Made by a program: the position numbers and the translations under genes. A DNA stretch of 64,000 nucleotides. It comes from Bacteroidales bacterium. GTDB taxonomy: Bacteria > Bacteroidota > Bacteroidia > Bacteroidales > UBA932. Shown here in pieces: positions 24,314-31,995 of the stretch. The notes beneath the pieces are model-generated. The model was not told the DNA's origin. It was given only the letters and a program-made list of their open reading frames with translations, and did not search any database. How positions within the stretch are numbered: position 1 is the stretch's first letter; every line of letters begins with the position of its first letter. Location: positions 62,001-126,000 of the forward strand of contig SFMG01000002.1 of the NCBI GenBank assembly GCA_004554455.1. The letters are read 5' to 3'.

Positions 24314-26097
24314 TTCAGTTCATCTTTGATTCGGGCTGCGAGGGCAGGTCCCACCAGCTCCGAGATTTCTTCAACAGGCGCGGCAACTATGCCGGCCACC
24401 GAACCGAAGCGCAGCAGCAGGCGCTGTTCGGTTCTTTCTCCAACCCCCTTTATCTCCCTGAGGGCGGAGGATATCTGTGACTTGCTCCTGCGGGCGCGGT
24501 GATGGGTGATGCCGAAGCGGTGAGCTTCATCCCTGAGGCGCTGCAGGAGCTTGAGCGCCTGGGAGTTGCGGTCAATGAACAGCGGATACGGGTCTCCTAT
24601 CCTGACGACCTCCTCGAGCCTCTTGGCCAGGCCGACGACAGTGACGCGGTCCTGAAGGCCGAGCTCGAGTATGGCCTCATAGGCAAAGGCGAGCTGACCC
24701 TTGCCGCCGTCTATTACAATCAGCTGCGGCAGGTCGTCGGGCGCCTCCGCAAGCATACGCGAGTAACGGCGGTTCACGACCTCCTTCATCGAGGCATAGT
24801 CGTTGGCCCCGACGACGCTTTTTATATTGAAATGGCGATAGTCGCGCTTGGACGGTTCCGCGTCCCGGAATACCACGCAGGAGGCAACGGGATTGGTTCC
24901 CTGGATATTGGAGTTGTCAAAGCACTCGATGTGCTGAGGGAGTTCCTTCATTCCGATGGCGTCGCGCAGTTCCTCCATCACCTTGCGATGGAAGGCCTCG
25001 GGGTCGCTGTGCTCGCTCTGACGCAGGGCGTTGACCTGCATCTCCCGGGCATTGCGGTGGCTGAGTTCAAGCAGGGCCAGCAGGTCTCCGCGGGCGGGGA
25101 TGCGGAAATCCACCCCTTCCATCATCACGTCGGGGAGGAACGGGACCACCACCTCCGGGGAAAGCCGTCCGAACTTTTCCCTTATTTCCGCAATGAAGGC
25201 CGACAGGAGCTCGGCCGGCTGTTCTTCAAGCCGCAGTCTGAAACCCAGGTTCAGGGACTGTATGATGGAGCCGTCGTGCAGGCGCATAAAGTTGCCGAAG
25301 GCATCGCTTCCGTCCATAACCAGCGAGAATACATCGAGGTCTCCGCGGGAAGTGTTGACTATCACCGACTTGGAATAGTGCTGCTCAAGCGAGTCCATCT
25401 TCTGCCTGTACTGCTCCGCCTGCTCGAAGTCGAGCTTTAGGGCGGCCTCCTGCATCAGAGCCCTGTAGTGCTGTATCATTTCGCGGCCGTCCCCCTTCAA
25501 CAGACGCACTATTTCTTCTATATTGTCGTTGTATTCCTTTACGGATATGCGTCCCACGCAGCAGCCGCGACACTTGCCTATATGGAATTTGAGGCAGGGG
25601 CGGAAGCGGCCGCGCATAATGCTGTCGGAACTGATCTTCAGCTTGCAGTCGCGCAGCGGGTAGAGCCCTGAGAAGAATTCCAGCAGCGAATAGGCGTGCT
25701 TCACAGAGCTGTAAGGGCCGAAATAGCGGGAACCGTCCTTCACCACGCGGCGGGTCAGGAAAACCTTGGGATACATTTCCTTGCTCACGCATATCCACGG
25801 ATAGGTCTTCGAGTCCTTGAGCAGTATGTTGTAACGGGGTTTGTACTGCTTGATGAGATTGTTTTCCAGCAGCAGGGCATCCGCCTCGCTGTCAACCACC
25901 GAGTACTGAAGGTCTGCAATGCGGGATACCAGTATGGCTGTCTTCGGGGTGAGGCGGGAAGGATCGACGAAATACTGCGCGACACGCTTGTGGAGGTCCT
26001 TGGCCTTGCCCACATAAATGACGGTTCCCGAGGCGTCATAGTAACGGTAAACGCCCGGGGAGTGCGGCAAAAGGCTTATTTTTTCCTTGAGGGTCAC
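24310..26097 (-). CDS. uvrC: Excinuclease ABC subunit C
   Basis: A 595-residue nuclease. The N-terminal GIY-YIG domain starts SPGVYRYYDASGTVIYVGKA, a UVR domain follows (about 195-230), then the RNase H-like second nuclease domain with HIECFDNSNIQGTNPVAS and VIDGGKGQL, and a C-terminal helix-hairpin-helix region. It makes both incisions in nucleotide excision repair with UvrA and UvrB. Its ATG overlaps the stop of the thioredoxin-like gene by 4 nt. Confidence 0.98.
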   Translation of the reverse strand: MTLKEKISLLPHSPGVYRYYDASGTVIYVGKAKDLHKRVAQYFVDPSRLTPKTAILVSRIADLQYSVVDSEADALLLENNLIKQYKPRYNILLKDSKTYPWICVSKEMYPKVFLTRRVVKDGSRYFGPYSSVKHAYSLLEFFSGLYPLRDCKLKISSDSIMRGRFRPCLKFHIGKCRGCCVGRISVKEYNDNIEEIVRLLKGDGREMIQHYRALMQEAALKLDFEQAEQYRQKMDSLEQHYSKSVIVNTSRGDLDVFSLVMDGSDAFGNFMRLHDGSIIQSLNLGFRLRLEEQPAELLSAFIAEIREKFGRLSPEVVVPFLPDVMMEGVDFRIPARGDLLALLELSHRNAREMQVNALRQSEHSDPEAFHRKVMEELRDAIGMKELPQHIECFDNSNIQGTNPVASCVVFRDAEPSKRDYRHFNIKSVVGANDYASMKEVVNRRYSRMLAEAPDDLPQLIVIDGGKGQLAFAYEAILELGLQDRVTVVGLAKRLEEVVRIGDPYPLFIDRNSQALKLLQRLRDEAHRFGITHHRARRSKSQISSALREIKGVGERTEQRLLLRFGSVAGIVAAPVEEISELVGPALAARIKDELK

Positions 26098-27110
26098 TTT
26101 CCGGCCTGGGAGAAGTAATGGTCGGCGGCGGAAACTATGTCCTCGCCGAGCAGGTCACGGTTCAATATGCTTCCGTCAGGAGCGAAATAGACCGTGAGAG
26201 GCAGGGAGAGGGCGCCGTAGAGGTCCAGCAACTTGTCTTCGGCATTGTTGAGCGCCACCCAGTCCATTCCCTGTTCGTCGGCGACGTACATTGCCTCCAC
26301 AGGCGTGTCGTACATTGCGACACTGACTATCTGCAGGCCCTTTTTCCCATATTTCTTCCAAACCTCCTTCAGATATGGAATCTGCTCCAGGGAGAGTTCG
26401 TCGCGGCTGTTCCAGAAGTAGAGCAGCACGAACTGGCCCTGGCCGACATAATCGGAAAGGGAAACCCTCGTGTAAACCGGGATGCCGTAGTCGAAACCGC
26501 TTACGCTCTTGACCCTGAAATCCCGGTAGAGACAGCCCTCGGAAGTCTCCATCCTGGCATTGTAGAGCCTTTCTATCAGGGCCACAGACTCGAGGCTGCG
26601 CGCCTGTGGGCTCAGAGTCCTCAGCGCCTGGCCTATCTCCGCATCGTCCATAAGGAAGCAGGCGGCCTGGAAGGCAGCCGCACCAAGCACATTGTCAGAG
26701 TTGGCATTTATGGCGGATATGGCTTCCTTCTTATAGGACTCCTGAGTCTCAGCCAGAGCCAGCGTACGCAGCAGGCTGTTCAGCTTTTCCTGAAGGGATA
26801 TGGACGGAGTGCGGGAACTGACCGTGGAACTGTCGCAAAGCACAATCTCCAACACCGTTCCGTCCGGTACCAGCGCCAGCTGGGCCGGGCCGCTCACCAG
26901 CCTGACCAGAGTGCAGGGGTTGGTTGGAATCTCTATCTCGAAGCGTCCGTCCTCTCCTTTGAGCAGGGTATCGAGGGCGGCTCCGTGTATCTCGACCTCG
27001 TCCAGTCCTGAAGGGAGTTCTCCCCTCAGCACGGTGACATCCTTCACCCGGGGCGTACAGGCCGCACAGGCGAGGGCGGCCAGACAGATCAGCTTACTTG
27101 CCCTGGACAT
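26094..27110 (-). CDS. Thioredoxin-fold lipoprotein lacking the active-site cysteines
   Basis: A 338-residue TlpA/ResA-like lipoprotein with a signal peptide ending LACAAC (Cys 18). The N-terminal domain (about 20-95) is a DUF4369-like beta sandwich, a helical middle follows, and a thioredoxin domain occupies about 205-335. Where active family members read FWASWCGPC, this one reads FWNSRDELS: the Trp is Arg 236 and the two catalytic Cys are Asp 237 and Ser 240. It cannot do disulphide exchange by the normal route. It overlaps the start of uvrC by 4 nt and the upstream, catalytically complete thioredoxin gene by 17 nt, so it may act as a partner or chaperone of that protein. Confidence 0.88.
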   Translation of the reverse strand: MSRASKLICLAALACAACTPRVKDVTVLRGELPSGLDEVEIHGAALDTLLKGEDGRFEIEIPTNPCTLVRLVSGPAQLALVPDGTVLEIVLCDSSTVSSRTPSISLQEKLNSLLRTLALAETQESYKKEAISAINANSDNVLGAAAFQAACFLMDDAEIGQALRTLSPQARSLESVALIERLYNARMETSEGCLYRDFRVKSVSGFDYGIPVYTRVSLSDYVGQGQFVLLYFWNSRDELSLEQIPYLKEVWKKYGKKGLQIVSVAMYDTPVEAMYVADEQGMDWVALNNAEDKLLDLYGALSLPLTVYFAPDGSILNRDLLGEDIVSAADHYFSQAGK

Positions 27111-27924
27111 ATTTCGCTATGGTCTTTTCTATGTTCTCACCGCGCAGACCGCGGGCCACTATCCTGCCGTCAGGACCGAAGAGCATTATTTGAGGTATGC
27201 CCTTGATGCCATAGACATCGGTAGGGACGGATCTGTCCTCGGGAACAATCACCATCTGGTTCCAGATGACTCCGTGCGAATCGGCGGCATCGAAAGTCTC
27301 GTCCGGAGTGTCCCACACGGCGATACTGAGTACATCGAAGTCCTCTCCCGCATATTTGTCATATACGGCGGCGATGTTAGGGATCTCGGCGCAGCAAGGA
27401 CCGCACCAGCTTGCCCAGAAGTCCACAAGTATGTATTTGCCCTTGCCCACAAAGTCGGAAAGGGAAAGGGTCTGCTCCTCCGTTCCTTCCTCTGTCGGTA
27501 CCATACAGCGTACGGTGAAGTCCTTGAAGCTCTCGTAACTGTCGCGTACGGACTTGGAAAGCATGGCGTACGGCTCCTCGAGCTCGGATTCGTCCGCCAC
27601 GAAATTCTCAAGATTGCAGTAGGCGTAGAGGCCGGCCTCGTTGCGACGGTTCTTTTTAAGAATATCCAGGAGCTGCTCCTTGAAGACCGGCGCCTCGGCT
27701 TCGATGATTCTGGAGAAGGCCTCACGCTTCTCGTCCATGCTGTTGTCTATTGCCATAAGACTGTCCTGCACGTCGCGGAGACGCATCTGGAAGGATCTGT
27801 TCAGGGCATCGACCTTGTCTTTCTGCGCCTGAATCTCCTCGGCGCCCGGCTGCACGTTACAGGAAACTGCCGCGAAGGCCGTGACGGCTGCGGCAAGAAT
27901 AATGGCTCTGCTTTTCATTTTCAT
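27094..27924 (-). CDS. TlpA-like thioredoxin lipoprotein with intact WCGPC
   Basis: A 276-residue lipoprotein: signal ending FAAVSC (Cys 22), a helical, charged middle (about 30-140), and a thioredoxin domain (about 145-275) with FWASWCGPCCAEIP, the active Cys being 174 and 177, and the cis-Pro region GIKGIPQIM. Such proteins are periplasmic thiol-disulphide oxidoreductases used in cytochrome maturation or envelope redox homeostasis. It is the first gene of an operon with the Cys-less paralogue, uvrC and pnuC. The ATG at 27924 could also be replaced by the second Met (27918). Confidence 0.93.
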   Translation of the reverse strand: MKMKSRAIILAAAVTAFAAVSCNVQPGAEEIQAQKDKVDALNRSFQMRLRDVQDSLMAIDNSMDEKREAFSRIIEAEAPVFKEQLLDILKKNRRNEAGLYAYCNLENFVADESELEEPYAMLSKSVRDSYESFKDFTVRCMVPTEEGTEEQTLSLSDFVGKGKYILVDFWASWCGPCCAEIPNIAAVYDKYAGEDFDVLSIAVWDTPDETFDAADSHGVIWNQMVIVPEDRSVPTDVYGIKGIPQIMLFGPDGRIVARGLRGENIEKTIAKYVQGK

Positions 27925-27948
27925 TTTCGGGTTTAATTGTCAATCGTA

Positions 27949-27979
27949 CAAAAATAATAAAAAGAAGGTGACGCGGAAA
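27949..27979 (-). promoter_or_regulatory. Promoter of the thioredoxin-uvrC-pnuC operon, overlapping the rpsC terminator
   Basis: TATTTTTG (27956-27949, minus strand) fits the -7 consensus. TTTC (27979-27976) lies 19 nt upstream and falls in the loop of the rpsC terminator hairpin. Predicted start is near 27943, about 20 nt before the ATG. Confidence 0.6.
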
Positions 27980-27999
27980 CGATATCCGTCATCACCTTC
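27957..27999 (-). terminator. Intrinsic terminator after rpsC
   Basis: GAAGGTGA (27999-27992) pairs with TCACCTTC (27971-27964), and an inner CGGA/TCCG adds to the stem. On the minus strand the stem is followed by TTTTTATTATTTTT. It ends the rplC-rpsC transcript 19 nt past the rpsC stop. Confidence 0.88.
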
Positions 28000-28017
28000 A
28001 ATTTATATGGAGAACAA

Positions 28018-28761
28018 TTACTTGTTGTCCCTGCGGCGGTTGTCGCGACGGCGGCGGTCATTTCCACCACGGCCACCACGGCTCTGGTTCTGAGCAGCCT
28101 GCTGTGCGGCGATGCCTGCGTTAGGAGAGAGATCCTTCTTTCCGTAAACCTCACCGTTGCAGATCCACACCTTGATTCCGAGCACGCCTACCTTGGTGTG
28201 AGCCTCGGCGAGAGCGTAGTCTATGTCTGCGCGGAAAGTGTGGAGAGGAGTACGGCCTTCCTTGATCATCTCGTTGCGGGCCATCTCGGCGCCACCTACA
28301 CGGCCGCTGATCTGAACCTTGATGCCCTCGGCACCCATCCTCATAGCGGTTGCTATGGCCATCTTGATTGCACGGCGGTAGGATACACGGCCCTCGATCT
28401 GGCGGGCGATGCTGTCAGCAACGATGCGTGCGTCAACCTCAGGCTTCTTTACCTCGAAGATGTTGATCTGCACTTCCTTGCTGGTGATCTTCTTCAGCTC
28501 TTCCTTCAGGCTCTCGACCTCCTTTCCCTCACGGCCGATGATTACACCCGGACGTGCAGCGTGAATGGTCACGGTAATGAGCTTGAGGGTCCTCTCGATA
28601 ACGATCTTGGAAAGGCTGGCCTTTGCAAGACGGCTTACGAGATACTTGCGGATATCGTAATCCTCTTTGATCTTCTCCGCATAGTTACCACCACACCAGT
28701 TAGAGTCCCAACCACGGGTGATACCGATTCTGTTGCTTATAGGATTTGTTTTCTGTCCCAT
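28018..28761 (-). CDS. rpsC: 30S ribosomal protein S3; last gene of the separated S10 transcript
   Basis: A 247-residue protein beginning MGQKTNPISNRIGITRGWDS with a KH domain containing ARPGVIIGREGKEVESL and the C-terminal S3 domain (GRVGGAEMARNE). The end is an Arg/Asp/Asn-rich tail (GGNDRRRRDNRRRDNK). Normally rplP follows immediately; here a terminator does. Confidence 0.98.
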   Translation of the reverse strand: MGQKTNPISNRIGITRGWDSNWCGGNYAEKIKEDYDIRKYLVSRLAKASLSKIVIERTLKLITVTIHAARPGVIIGREGKEVESLKEELKKITSKEVQINIFEVKKPEVDARIVADSIARQIEGRVSYRRAIKMAIATAMRMGAEGIKVQISGRVGGAEMARNEMIKEGRTPLHTFRADIDYALAEAHTKVGVLGIKVWICNGEVYGKKDLSPNAGIAAQQAAQNQSRGGRGGNDRRRRDNRRRDNK

Positions 28762-28779
28762 TTTCTATTCCTCCACTGG

Positions 28780-29178
28780 TTATTTTACATCTACGACGAT
28801 GGTGATGTGATTGGAACGCTTGCGGATGCGGCCGGCCCTGCCCTGAGGGCAAGGACGGATCCTCTTCAGGGTGCGTCCCTCGTCGATCATGACGGTCTTG
28901 ACAATCACATTGCCGTTTTCAAGTTCATTGGACTTATCCTCGTTCTTGGCCTCCCAGTTGGCGATGGCGCTGCGAAGTGCAACTGAAAGCGACTTTGCTG
29001 CGTGCTTCTTGGAGTACTTGAGGATATCCAGCGCTTTGTTGACTTCGACACCACGGATGATGTCGGCAACGAGGCGCATCTTACGAGGTGAAGTAGGCAC
29101 GTCATTCATCTTTGCGATAGCCGTTACCTTCTTCTGTTCTTTCAGGCGGTCTGCCATTAATCTTTTACGAGCTCCCAT
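28780..29178 (-). CDS. rplV: 50S ribosomal protein L22
   Basis: A 132-residue protein with MNDVPTSPRKMRLVADIIRG and the exit-tunnel loop region TLKRIRPCPQGRAGRIRKRS. L22 lines the peptide exit tunnel and is a site of macrolide resistance changes. The N-terminus carries a Lys/Arg-rich extension of about 20 residues. It lies between rpsS (20 nt) and rpsC (18 nt). Confidence 0.98.
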   Translation of the reverse strand: MGARKRLMADRLKEQKKVTAIAKMNDVPTSPRKMRLVADIIRGVEVNKALDILKYSKKHAAKSLSVALRSAIANWEAKNEDKSNELENGNVIVKTVMIDEGRTLKRIRPCPQGRAGRIRKRSNHITIVVDVK

Positions 29179-29198
29179 AATTGCAATTTCATTTAAAA

Positions 29199-29468
29199 TT
29201 ATTTACGATTGCCCGAATGGCCTCTGAAAGTTCTTGTTGGCGCAAACTCACCGAGCTTGTGACCTACCATATTCTCAGTAACATAAACCGGAATAAACTT
29301 GTTTCCATTATGAACTGCGATGGTGTGGCCTACGAAGTCAGGAGAAATCATGCTCGCGCGTGACCAAGTCTTGACAACCTCCTTCTTCATGCTACCTTCA
29401 TTCATAGCAAGAATTCTTTTTTCGAGGGCCTCCTGGATATAAGGACCTTTTCTTAATGAACGACTCAT
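29199..29468 (-). CDS. rpsS: 30S ribosomal protein S19
   Basis: An 89-residue protein: MSRSLRKGPYIQEALEKRIL at the start and HKLGEFAPTRTFRGHSGNRK at the end, both classic S19. It sits in the head of the 30S subunit with S13. It is 19 nt after rplB. Confidence 0.98.
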   Translation of the reverse strand: MSRSLRKGPYIQEALEKRILAMNEGSMKKEVVKTWSRASMISPDFVGHTIAVHNGNKFIPVYVTENMVGHKLGEFAPTRTFRGHSGNRK

Positions 29469-29487
29469 AATCTCTTAATTTATTCCG

Positions 29488-30312
29488 TTATTTTTTCCTT
29501 CTTTCAATGATAAACTTGTTGGAAGTGCTCTTAGGATTACGAGTCTTGTAGCCCTTTGCAGGAAGACCCTTGCGGGAACGTGGATGTCCACCGGAAGCAC
29601 GTCCTTCACCACCACCCATCGGGTGATCTACCGGGTTCATTACGACACCACGGTTGCGTGGACGGCGACCGAGCCATCTGCGGCGTCCTGCCTTTCCATG
29701 AGACTCCAGGTTGTGGTCCGGATTTGACACTGTTCCGACAGTTGCACGGCAGGTGCAGAGGACCATCCTGGTCTCACCGGAAGGGAGGCGGAGGATAGCG
29801 TAGTTGCCCTCACGTGCAGCGAGCTGAGCGAATGCGCCGGCCGAACGTACCATAGCGGCACCCTGACCAGGACGGAGCTCGATGTTGTGAACGAGTGTTC
29901 CGAGCGGAATTTCACCAAGAGGAAGAGTGTTGCCGACCTCAGGAGCGATGCCTGAGCCGGAGAGTATTGTCTGACCTACGGTAAGACCGTTAGGAGCGAT
30001 GATATATCTCTTCTCGCCATCTTCATACTGAACCAGCGCGATGCGTGCGGAACGGTTAGGATCGTACTCGATAGTCTTCACGGTTGCAGGGACATTGTCC
30101 TTGTTGCGGAGGAAATCGATGACACGATACATTTTCTTGTGGCCGCCGCCGATGTAGCGCATGGTCATCTTACCCTGATTGTTACGTCCGCCGGAGCTCT
30201 TCAGAGGCTCGAGGAGGGACTTTTCAGGCTTAGTGCAGGTAATGTCGTCAAAAGCGGAAATTACCTTGTTTCTTGTACCTGGGGTACACGGTTTGAATTT
30301 TCTTACTGCCAT
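29488..30312 (-). CDS. rplB: 50S ribosomal protein L2
   Basis: A 274-residue protein with the conserved GGRNNQGKMTMRYIGGGHKK segment and the C-terminal peptidyl-transferase-proximal region VVMNPVDHPMGGGEGRASGG. It ends in a basic tail KFIIERRKK. It lies 12 nt after rplW. Confidence 0.99.
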   Translation of the reverse strand: MAVRKFKPCTPGTRNKVISAFDDITCTKPEKSLLEPLKSSGGRNNQGKMTMRYIGGGHKKMYRVIDFLRNKDNVPATVKTIEYDPNRSARIALVQYEDGEKRYIIAPNGLTVGQTILSGSGIAPEVGNTLPLGEIPLGTLVHNIELRPGQGAAMVRSAGAFAQLAAREGNYAILRLPSGETRMVLCTCRATVGTVSNPDHNLESHGKAGRRRWLGRRPRNRGVVMNPVDHPMGGGEGRASGGHPRSRKGLPAKGYKTRNPKSTSNKFIIERRKK

Positions 30313-30324
30313 GACTCAATTACC

Positions 30325-30615
30325 TTAGATGTTTGCATAGAAATCGATCTTGTCTTCGCCAGCCAGGGTCACGTATGCCTTCTTGAAATGGTTCATACGT
30401 CCGGTAAGGATACCGGCCTTGGTAAAGCGGGACTTCTTCTTGCCGTGGTAGTTGACAGTGTTGACATCAGCAACGGTCACACCATAGGCCTTCTCGACGG
30501 CGTCCTTGATCTGAAGCTTGTTTGCCTCGCGATCGACGATGAAGCCGTAGCGGTTCAATTTTTCGCCCTGAACCGTCATTTTTTCTGTTACTATTGGCTT
30601 AATTATAATTCCCAT
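30325..30615 (-). CDS. rplW: 50S ribosomal protein L23
   Basis: A 96-residue protein from the ATG at 30615: MGIIIKPIVTEKMTVQGEKL continuing to YGFIVDREANKLQIKDAVEK, the normal L23 pattern. The frame is open up to 30666, but that start would overlap rplD by 41 nt and adds 17 residues with no L23 similarity, so the internal ATG is preferred. L23 docks trigger factor and SRP at the tunnel exit. Confidence 0.96.
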   Translation of the reverse strand: MGIIIKPIVTEKMTVQGEKLNRYGFIVDREANKLQIKDAVEKAYGVTVADVNTVNYHGKKKSRFTKAGILTGRMNHFKKAYVTLAGEDKIDFYANI

Positions 30616-30625
30616 TTCTCTCAAA

Positions 30626-31252
30626 TTACTTGATTCTTGAAGCGAGGATTTCCTGTACACCGTCAACGATTACCATCGAATTTGCATTCATGATGGCGTA
30701 GGTGTTGATCTCATCTACAGTGATGACCTTAACCTCAGGAAGGTTACGTGCTGAAAGGAAGATATTGTCGTTGTTCTGAGGAAGAACCACGAGGACTTTC
30801 CTGCCGTTGGCCTTGAGATTGTCAAGGATGTGGAGGAACTCCTTGGTCTTAGGGGCTTCCATTACGAACGGCTCAACGAAGGTGAGAGCGTTCTCCTGTG
30901 CCTTGTAAGAGAGGGCGGAGAATCTTGCAAGCTGTTTGAGCTTCTTGTTGAGCTTGGTGCGATAGCAGCGTGGCTTAGGGCCGAAGATGTTACCGCCACC
31001 TACGTAGATACCTGACTTGAGGTCTCCGTGACGTGCTCCTCCGCCGCCTTTCTGGCGACCCTGCTTCTTGGTGCTGTGAGCGTTCTCGCTACGGTCCTTG
31101 GTCTTTGCGGTGCCCTGGCGCTGGTTGGCGAGGTACTGCTTTACGTCAAGGTAGATAGCGTGATTGTTAGGCTCGATGCCGAAGATCTGCTCATTGAGGA
31201 CGACCTTCTTTCCGGACTCTGTTCCGTCAATCTTGTAAACTGACAATTCCAT
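30626..31252 (-). CDS. rplD: 50S ribosomal protein L4
   Basis: A 208-residue protein containing NQRQGTAKTKDRSENAHSTK and RQKGGGGARHGDLKSGIYVG, the tunnel-lining loop of L4, and a C-terminal alpha/beta domain. In E. coli L4 also represses its own operon; no such leader is evident beyond the short rplC leader here. It is 3 nt after rplC. Confidence 0.98.
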   Translation of the reverse strand: MELSVYKIDGTESGKKVVLNEQIFGIEPNNHAIYLDVKQYLANQRQGTAKTKDRSENAHSTKKQGRQKGGGGARHGDLKSGIYVGGGNIFGPKPRCYRTKLNKKLKQLARFSALSYKAQENALTFVEPFVMEAPKTKEFLHILDNLKANGRKVLVVLPQNNDNIFLSARNLPEVKVITVDEINTYAIMNANSMVIVDGVQEILASRIK

Positions 31253-31255
31253 ACC

Positions 31256-31876
31256 TTAATCCTCCATCATTACATAAGAACCCTTGGCTCCTGGTACGGA
31301 ACCCTTTACTACTACGAGGTTGTTCTCAGGCATAACCTTGAGCACCTCGAGGTTGAAGACCTTCACCCTTGCATTGCCCATGTGGCCGCCCATGCGGGTG
31401 CCAGGGAATACGCGGGATGGCCATGCGCAGGCTCCGAGAGAACCCGGGTGACGGAGGCGGTTGTGCTGACCGTGGGTGGCACCACCTACGCCCTGGAAGC
31501 CGTGACGCTTCACAACGCCCTGGAAACCACGACCCTTGGAAGTACCGATAACGTCCACGTACTGGGTGTTTGCGAACACCTCTGCGGTGAGGACGTCACC
31601 GAGCTTGAGCTCCTGGTCGAATCCGACCTTGAACTCAACCACCTTCTGCTTAGGAGTGGTTCCTGCCTTTGCAAAATGCCCCTTGAGAGGCGCGCTGGTC
31701 TGCTTCTCTTTCTTTTCGTCATAGGCAAGCTGTACGGCGGCGTAACCGTCTTTCTCAACCGTACGGATCTGCGTGACAACACAAGGACCAGCCTCAATAA
31801 CAGTGCATGGGATATTCTTCCCCTCGGCACTGAAAACGGAAGTCATTCCGATTTTCTTTCCAATTAATCCAGGCAT
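31256..31876 (-). CDS. rplC: 50S ribosomal protein L3; first gene of the S10-type transcript
   Basis: A 206-residue protein: MPGLIGKKIGMTSVFSAEGK at the start and GRGFQGVVKRHGFQGVGGAT, the L3 loop that approaches the peptidyl-transferase centre. Normally rpsJ lies directly upstream; here a promoter and then the 3' end of manC are found, so the transcript starts at rplC. Confidence 0.99.
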   Translation of the reverse strand: MPGLIGKKIGMTSVFSAEGKNIPCTVIEAGPCVVTQIRTVEKDGYAAVQLAYDEKKEKQTSAPLKGHFAKAGTTPKQKVVEFKVGFDQELKLGDVLTAEVFANTQYVDVIGTSKGRGFQGVVKRHGFQGVGGATHGQHNRLRHPGSLGACAWPSRVFPGTRMGGHMGNARVKVFNLEVLKVMPENNLVVVKGSVPGAKGSYVMMED

Positions 31877-31911
31877 TGGTTTGTTAATTAATTGATTATA
31901 AAATGTTTAAA

Positions 31912-31934
31912 GCCCACCTTTCATTTTGGCGGGC
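31912..31934 (-). promoter_or_regulatory. Hairpin at the 5' end of the rplC leader
   Basis: On the minus strand GCCCGCC (31934-31928) pairs with GGTGGGC (31918-31912), one pair being G-U, around a 9-nt loop. It follows the -7 element by only 2 nt and is followed by TTTAAA. The predicted start falls inside or just before the first arm, so the RNA may contain only part of the stem. Confidence 0.45.
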
Positions 31935-31936
31935 TG

Positions 31937-31966
31937 CAAATATACGACAAAATATTTAATTTTCAA
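31937..31966 (-). promoter_or_regulatory. Promoter of the rplC-rpsC operon
   Basis: TTG (31966-31964, minus strand), a 19-nt spacer and TATATTTG (31944-31937) match the Bacteroidota promoter. It lies about 60 nt before the rplC ATG and just past the manC stop. Confidence 0.82.
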
Positions 31967-31995
31967 TAACTTGAGTGAAATTTTCGGCTACGCAC

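Noticed and set aside
24298..24330. Vitamin riboswitch ahead of pnuC
   Set aside because: pnuC overlaps the uvrC stop by 4 nt, so there is no leader in which a riboswitch could fold.
26300..26450. Frameshift or sequencing error as the reason for the missing thioredoxin cysteines
   Set aside because: The reading frame is continuous, with recognisable thioredoxin sequence on both sides; only the active-site residues differ, which fits substitution rather than error.
16855..28017. A mobile island as the cause of the ribosomal cluster split
   Set aside because: No transposase, integrase, tRNA attachment site or flanking direct repeat was seen, and all genes are ordinary core genes with base composition like the surroundings.
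30616..30666. Longer start for rplW
   Set aside because: It overlaps rplD by 41 nt and adds residues not found in L23; the ATG at 30615 gives the normal protein.
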